From Amycolatopsis keratiniphila subsp. keratiniphila (GTDB taxonomy: Bacteria; Actinomycetota; Actinomycetes; Mycobacteriales; Pseudonocardiaceae), in the NCBI RefSeq assembly GCF_001620365.2, contig NZ_LQMT02000008.1, forward strand, positions 62,001 to 126,000: a stretch of 64,000 bases of DNA. Direction: 5' to 3'. The position numbers and the translations under genes are program-made. Under the pieces are notes generated by a model. It made no database searches and was not told the DNA's origin. It saw only the letters and a list, made by a program, of their open reading frames with translations. How positions within the stretch are numbered: the first letter of the stretch is position 1; each line of letters begins with the position of its first letter. Of the stretch, positions 60,279-64,000 are shown piece after piece.

Positions 60279-60560
60279 TTCGGCTCCTGGTGAGTGAAGA
60301 GGACGGTTCGCGGCCGGGGCGAAGTCGTGACTCGCGTGATCAGACGCCGAACTCGCGTGATTGCAGGCGTAACTCACGTGATCGGAGGCCGCACTCGGTG
60401 TGCGGCCTCTACTCACGCGAGATCCGCCTCCAATCACGCGAGATACGTCTCCGATCACGCGAGTCCGGTACCCCGAGCACCGTCTTTACCACTCACGAAA
60501 CCCGGGCCTGGTCTCTCGTGACAATTCCGGCCGCCCCTATTGGCACTCACGCCATAAAAC
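60279..60560. other. 282-bp intergenic region with phased repeats
   Basis: No gene. It contains the 21-bp-phased ATCACGCGAGT array (60330-60464), a 10-bp stem-loop at its centre (GAGGCCGCAC 60385-60394 / 60400-60409), and a weaker inverted repeat TCACGA (60493-60498) / TCGTGA (60516-60521). Confidence 0.6.
60330..60464. repeat. 21-bp-phased array of an 11-bp motif in two facing blocks
   Basis: ACTCGCGTGAT at 60330 and 60351, ACTCACGTGAT at 60372 and a degenerate unit at 60393 are followed by the reverse complement form at 60412 (two mismatches), 60433 (one mismatch) and 60454 (exact). Within each block the period is exactly 21 bp; the blocks face each other around a 10-bp stem-loop. The spacers are not identical. 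Confidence 0.85.
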
Positions 60561-61478
60561 TCAAAGCCACCCTTGCCGCGAAGCCTGCGCGCCCAGCTGG
60601 AACCGGGTCTGCGCGCCCAGCAGTTGCTGCAGGCGGCTGATCCGCCGGAGGACCGTGCGTTCACTGATCCCGAGTTCGCGCGCGATCGCCTCGTCGGTCA
60701 GGCCTCCGCTCAGCAACGCGAGCAGACGGCGGGTGGCGACGGTCGGTTCCTGCGTCGCCTCCGCGTCGTCCGGACCGCCCGCCCGCACCGGGACACCCAT
60801 CCGCCAGAACGATTCGAACAGCTCGATCAGCGCGCTCAGCAGCATCGACGGATGGATCAGCAGGGCCAGCACGTCGCCGGCGTCGGAGTTCGGGACGGCG
60901 ATCAGCGCCCGGTTGCTGTCGGCGATCACCAGCTTCAGCGGCAGCCTGGGGAACACCCTGGCCTGCTCCCCGAGCGCGATACTCGACTGCACCTGGGCGA
61001 ATCCGTCGTCGGTCCGCAGCACCGACGAGTCGTAGACGACGCGGTACGCGATGCCGCGCGCCATCGAGCCCGGCTGCACCGTGCTCACTTCGGCCTTCGG
61101 GCTCATGTACGACCCCGGGTCCAGCGCGACGATGTCCACGCCCGCCTGCGTCTGCATGGCCTCGAAGGTGGCGATCACTTCGTCCCGGCTCCGCAGCACC
61201 TCGACGAAGTCCGCGTCGCGGCCGGTCCGCAGGGAGTAGGCGGCGCCGAGCACCTCGGCCGCTTCCCGTGCGCGGACGGCGGCCGCTTCGTGCTGCGCCG
61301 CGAACGCCGACAGCGCCGCGCGCGGCGGGCACACCTCGACGCCGGACGCTCCGGCGCGGATCAGGCCGAACCGCTCCAGCTCCGCCAGTTCGGCGCCGGG
61401 CGGACCCGGGCGCCCCTCCAGCAGGGCCCGGTACAGCTGCTCGGCCTCCACCGAAAGACCTCGCGACTCGGCGAGCAT
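60561..61478 (-). CDS. LuxR-type helix-turn-helix regulator
   Basis: A 305-residue protein from ATG 61478 (MLAESRGLSVEAEQLYRALL). An N-terminal TrmB-like winged helix precedes a middle domain (AGVDIVALDPGSYMSPKAE, RGIAYRVVYDSSVL, LPLKLVIADSNRALIAVP) and a C-terminal LuxR HTH (LLSGGLTDEAIARELGISERTVLRRISRLQQLL). This architecture is common in Streptomyces and Amycolatopsis and often regulates nearby specialised-metabolism or export genes. AGGAGAAG precedes the start. It may control the MFS gene or FAAL operon downstream. Confidence 0.9.
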   Translation of the reverse strand: MLAESRGLSVEAEQLYRALLEGRPGPPGAELAELERFGLIRAGASGVEVCPPRAALSAFAAQHEAAAVRAREAAEVLGAAYSLRTGRDADFVEVLRSRDEVIATFEAMQTQAGVDIVALDPGSYMSPKAEVSTVQPGSMARGIAYRVVYDSSVLRTDDGFAQVQSSIALGEQARVFPRLPLKLVIADSNRALIAVPNSDAGDVLALLIHPSMLLSALIELFESFWRMGVPVRAGGPDDAEATQEPTVATRRLLALLSGGLTDEAIARELGISERTVLRRISRLQQLLGAQTRFQLGAQASRQGWL

Positions 61479-61606
61479 GACGCTTCTCCTCCCCAGCCCA
61501 GGATCGATCGACGTGACATCGATGTCACGCCTCATCCTTCTTGAGGGGGAAAGCGGCCGGATCGTGCGGCTGGACCGATAACGAAATCGTCACGGATCGC
61601 CGAAGA

Positions 61607-61639
61607 GGCTCCCGCGGGCCGGATCGGCCCGCGGGAGCC
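61607..61639 (-). terminator. perfect 14-bp hairpin terminator
   Basis: GGCTCCCGCGGGCC (61607-61620) and its complement (61626-61639) form a perfect 14-bp stem with a GGATC loop, 21 bp beyond the stop of the secreted hydrolase gene. Confidence 0.75.
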
Positions 61640-61660
61640 CTTGTGCGACGCTGCCGGGGA

Positions 61661-63469
61661 TCAGGCGTTGGCAGGCATGCCCTTCTCGTCGGCTTCCGGC
61701 GTGGCGGTGCCTTCGAGCAGCTCACGGACGATCTCGTTCGCCTTGCGCACCTGGGGCGTGATCATCTTGATCTTGATCTTCCCGTCGTGCCCGAGGTTGC
61801 CGCCGACCTCGACCGTCTTGTCCTCACTGGGCAAGGGCAGGCCCTGGCAGCCGGTGAACTTCTTCTTCGGCGTGAGACCGGTCTGGAAGTAGGCGACGAT
61901 CGGGTCGTCGACGCAGTCGGTGTTGTACGGGAAGATCCCGTGGCTGCCTTCGTTGTCGACGCTGATCATCTTGGCGCCCGGCAGGCCGTTCGCGGTGGCG
62001 AGCGCGCCCTCGTACGGCGTGGCCGCGTCGAGCTCGGTCTGCGCGATCAGCAGTTTCGGGAACGTCTTGGCGTCCGGCGCCGGCTTGGCGTTGGTGGTCG
62101 GCCAGAACGCGCACAGCGGCGCACCCGACAGGGCCATGATCGGCGCGATGAACGGCGCGTTCACGGTCAGGTCGGCCTGCCAGTAGGTCCAGTAGTGCAG
62201 GTTCTGGTTCCACTGGCCGTCCTGGCAGCGGATCGCCTCGAACGCCGCGTCCCAGGTCTCGACCTCGGCGCCGCCCTGGTACGAGGCCTTGCGCTCGACC
62301 GAGTCCTTCTTCGCGATGGCCTCGAGCGCGTTGCCCTTGGCCTTGTTCAGGAACGCCTTGTTCGCGTCGGTCAGGCCCGGGGTGGCGAGCGCCTTCGCGA
62401 CGACCTGCTCCAGCTTCTCCGCGTCGGTCCCGGTGGGCGCCGGTCCCTTCGCCAGCGCGGCCACCATGGAGGCCGCCGACGGGTACTGGGTGGTGTCGTA
62501 CATCGCCGGGATGATGAACCAAGCGGCGTAGAGCATGCCCGCGAATTCCCGCGTGCCGCCCGCCTTCTCCCAGTTGCGACGGATCTCCAGCGGGTCTGTG
62601 CCCGCCTTGTACTTGGCGTCGTTGCGCGCGACGTAGGGCAGCAGTGCCTCCTGGAACTGGCGGTCGCGGCTGCGCGGCTGCAGGTCCCAGGTCTTCTCCA
62701 GGGTCGAGCGGCTAGCGTCGGTCGACGAGTCGAGCAGGAACCGGTGCGCCTTGCTCGGGAACGTGGTGGCGTACCAGGTGCCGAGCCACGTGCCGTACGA
62801 GTAGCCGATGTAGCTGGTCTTCTTCTCGCCGAGCAGCACGCGGATGAAGTCCATGTCGTACGCGGTCTGCTCGGTGGTGATGAACTTCGTCAGCGGGTTC
62901 TTCAGGCAGCCTTCGACCTTCGCCCGGCTGATCACGTTCTGATCCGTGCTGTCCGGGACGGTGTAGCTACAGGTCAGCGGGGTGCTCTGGCCGACACCGC
63001 GCGGGTCGAAGCCGACGAAGTCGTACTGCGAGGCCAGCACGGGGCTGCGCATCGCCATCGCGGCGCCCCACGGGAGGCCTTCGCCGCCGGGCCCGCCGGG
63101 GTTGACCAGCGCGATGCCCTGCCTGCCGGTGCCGGGGTAGGCGGTCCCGGTCTTGGAGACGCGGACGCCGATCGTGTTGCCGTCCTGCGGGTTGTGCCAG
63201 TCCCGCGGCACCTGGACCGTGGCGCAGGCCAGGCCCTTGACCTTCTTCAGTTCCGCCTCCGTCGCCGGCGCGACGGACGGGAACGAGCACTCGCCCCAGG
63301 CCACGGCCTGCTTGGTCAGCGCACCGGCGAGCGCGGCGGTGTCCGGCTCGGCCTTGACCGCGGGAGCCGCACCCGCGGCGGGCGCCAGCACCAGGCCCGA
63401 GGCCAGGAACGCACCGGCGACCACGGCCACCGTGCCTCTCCGCGTCTTTCTCGTACTACTGATCACCAT
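61661..63469 (-). CDS. secreted tripeptidyl-aminopeptidase-like alpha/beta hydrolase (S33)
   Basis: A 602-residue exported protein. Signal peptide (RRGTVAVVAGAFLASGLVLAPAAGAA), then alpha/beta hydrolase core: GIALVNPGGPGGEGLPW (oxyanion hole), FVGFDPRGVGQSTPL, the nucleophile elbow YIGYSYGTWLGTWYA, and C-terminal TAP-like domain with AQTELDAATPYEGAL (catalytic Asp) and NEGSHGIF (His). Several cysteines suggest disulphides. It should cleave short N-terminal peptides outside the cell. It stands alone with its own terminator. Confidence 0.92.
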   Translation of the reverse strand: MVISSTRKTRRGTVAVVAGAFLASGLVLAPAAGAAPAVKAEPDTAALAGALTKQAVAWGECSFPSVAPATEAELKKVKGLACATVQVPRDWHNPQDGNTIGVRVSKTGTAYPGTGRQGIALVNPGGPGGEGLPWGAAMAMRSPVLASQYDFVGFDPRGVGQSTPLTCSYTVPDSTDQNVISRAKVEGCLKNPLTKFITTEQTAYDMDFIRVLLGEKKTSYIGYSYGTWLGTWYATTFPSKAHRFLLDSSTDASRSTLEKTWDLQPRSRDRQFQEALLPYVARNDAKYKAGTDPLEIRRNWEKAGGTREFAGMLYAAWFIIPAMYDTTQYPSAASMVAALAKGPAPTGTDAEKLEQVVAKALATPGLTDANKAFLNKAKGNALEAIAKKDSVERKASYQGGAEVETWDAAFEAIRCQDGQWNQNLHYWTYWQADLTVNAPFIAPIMALSGAPLCAFWPTTNAKPAPDAKTFPKLLIAQTELDAATPYEGALATANGLPGAKMISVDNEGSHGIFPYNTDCVDDPIVAYFQTGLTPKKKFTGCQGLPLPSEDKTVEVGGNLGHDGKIKIKMITPQVRKANEIVRELLEGTATPEADEKGMPANA

Positions 63470-63587
63470 GATCCCTTTCGACAGGAGCCCCCCGACGTCC
63501 GTACGTGAAGTAAAGACCGGTGATCAGGTTTCCCACACGGCCACGAGCTGGCGGATACCCGACATGGCGGGATCTCGACACGAACGG

Positions 63588-64000
63588 TCAACCCGGGCTG
63601 GACCAGCCGTGCCGCCAATACCCGGCGAACGAGATGTCCGCCTTCGCCGCACCTCGCTCGGACACCAGATGGCGGCGCAGCGACGTCGCCAGCCGGGACT
63701 CCCCCGCGACCCAGGTGTAGAACCGGCCGTGCGGCAGCGATGCCCGCTTGACCGCCTCCAGGGCAAGGGTTCCCGGCCGGAGTCCCGGATCGTCCCTGCT
63801 GAGCCAGTGGACGCGGACGCCGTCGGTCGTGTCGTACCGCCGGATGTCCGCAGCGGTGGGCACCTCCAAGAACACCTGCGCGGCAAGGGATTCCGGAGCG
63901 TCGTCGAGGATCGCCAGCGCGGCGGGAAGGGCGCTCTCGTCGGCGACGACGAGCTGCCAGCCGACGTCGTCCGGTGGCCGGTACGTGGTGCCCATGTCGA
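63588..64000 (-). CDS. siderophore-interacting protein, C-terminal part (5' end outside window)
   Basis: At least 137 residues remain. WQLVVADESALPAALAILDDAP, the VHWLSRDD segment, FYTWVAGESRLATSLRRHLVSE and ISFAGYWRHGWSS match the NAD(P)H-binding C-terminal domain of SIP-type ferric-siderophore reductases, which free iron from imported siderophores in the cytoplasm. The FAD domain would be beyond the right edge. The in-frame Met at 63995 is internal to the protein, not the start. Confidence 0.85.
   Translation of the reverse strand, partial: DMGTTYRPPDDVGWQLVVADESALPAALAILDDAPESLAAQVFLEVPTAADIRRYDTTDGVRVHWLSRDDPGLRPGTLALEAVKRASLPHGRFYTWVAGESRLATSLRRHLVSERGAAKADISFAGYWRHGWSSPG

Noticed and set aside
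60330..60464. CRISPR array
   Set aside because: The repeat is only about 11 bp with 10-bp gaps, it switches orientation midway, and no cas gene is near.
63588..63995. Met at 63995 as the start of a complete 135-residue gene
   Set aside because: The frame stays open to the window edge and the protein begins in the middle of the SIP reductase domain, so it is a 5'-truncated gene.

Overview
The window is high-GC actinobacterial chromosome. Dense translationally coupled genes, many GTG starts, Tat signals, streptogrisin-type proteases, SARP-style NB-ARC/TPR proteins, a FAAL-PKS locus and several families of long intergenic palindromes fit Pseudonocardiaceae, most likely Amycolatopsis. The genus is an inference from gene content and repeat style; no rRNA or tRNA gene is present to confirm it. 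Both ends cut genes: a VWA protein on the left and a siderophore-interacting protein on the right.

Layout. 0-3.2 kb: a coupled minus-strand module of SWIM zinc finger, unknown protein and VWA protein. 3.3-11.9 kb: a HAD hydrolase facing a CGNR regulator; an XRE regulator facing an Atu4866 protein and two SDRs; small secreted or membrane proteins; an AraC regulator; and a TetR/oxidoreductase pair with two visible operators. 12-20.7 kb: a trypsin-like protease, an iodotyrosine-deiodinase-like nitroreductase, a Tat-exported GH109-type enzyme, ZapE with TetR, a class III cyclase, a secreted protein, an MBL-fold protein and an MFS transporter. 20.7-29.6 kb: two DUF3592-like genes, then a four-gene set of STAND NTPase-TPR, two unknown proteins and a TPR-CHAT protease. 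29.8-32.8 kb: a large secreted PA14/propeller/CBM/DUF1080 protein. 32.8-48 kb: mostly metabolic and regulatory genes, including a TetR-SGNH pair, a second S1 protease, a LysR/multicopper oxidase locus, and a GntR / Rid / YheO-like / serine-threonine dehydratase module. 48-58.7 kb: a compact operon of fatty acyl-AMP ligase, iterative type I PKS, acyl-CoA carboxylase beta subunit and antigen-85-like esterase. 58.9-64 kb: an MFS exporter, a LuxR-type regulator, a secreted tripeptidyl-aminopeptidase-like hydrolase and the SIP fragment.

How genes work together. The STAND NTPase and CHAT protease are co-directional, tightly spaced, and linked by two unknown proteins, one with a hydrophobic segment. 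This resembles sensor-plus-caspase-like-protease conflict modules and is the best candidate here for an undescribed system. The FAAL-PKS-carboxylase-esterase order copies the mycolate fadD32-pks13-accD4 locus, but the PKS also carries DH and KR domains, so it should make a different, reduced lipid. In the Rid module the dehydratase would release reactive enamine/imine intermediates, which the Rid protein clears.

Intergenic DNA is unusually structured. Two 53-bp copies of one perfect palindrome lie 7.5 kb apart in opposite orientation. An 11-bp motif is arrayed at an exact 21-bp period in two facing blocks at 60.3-60.5 kb and recurs near 44.8 and 48.0 kb. Two more perfect hairpins with 24-25-bp stems lie at 32.8 and 45.1 kb. 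A 38-bp block is shared upstream of two unlinked operons that encode related membrane proteins.
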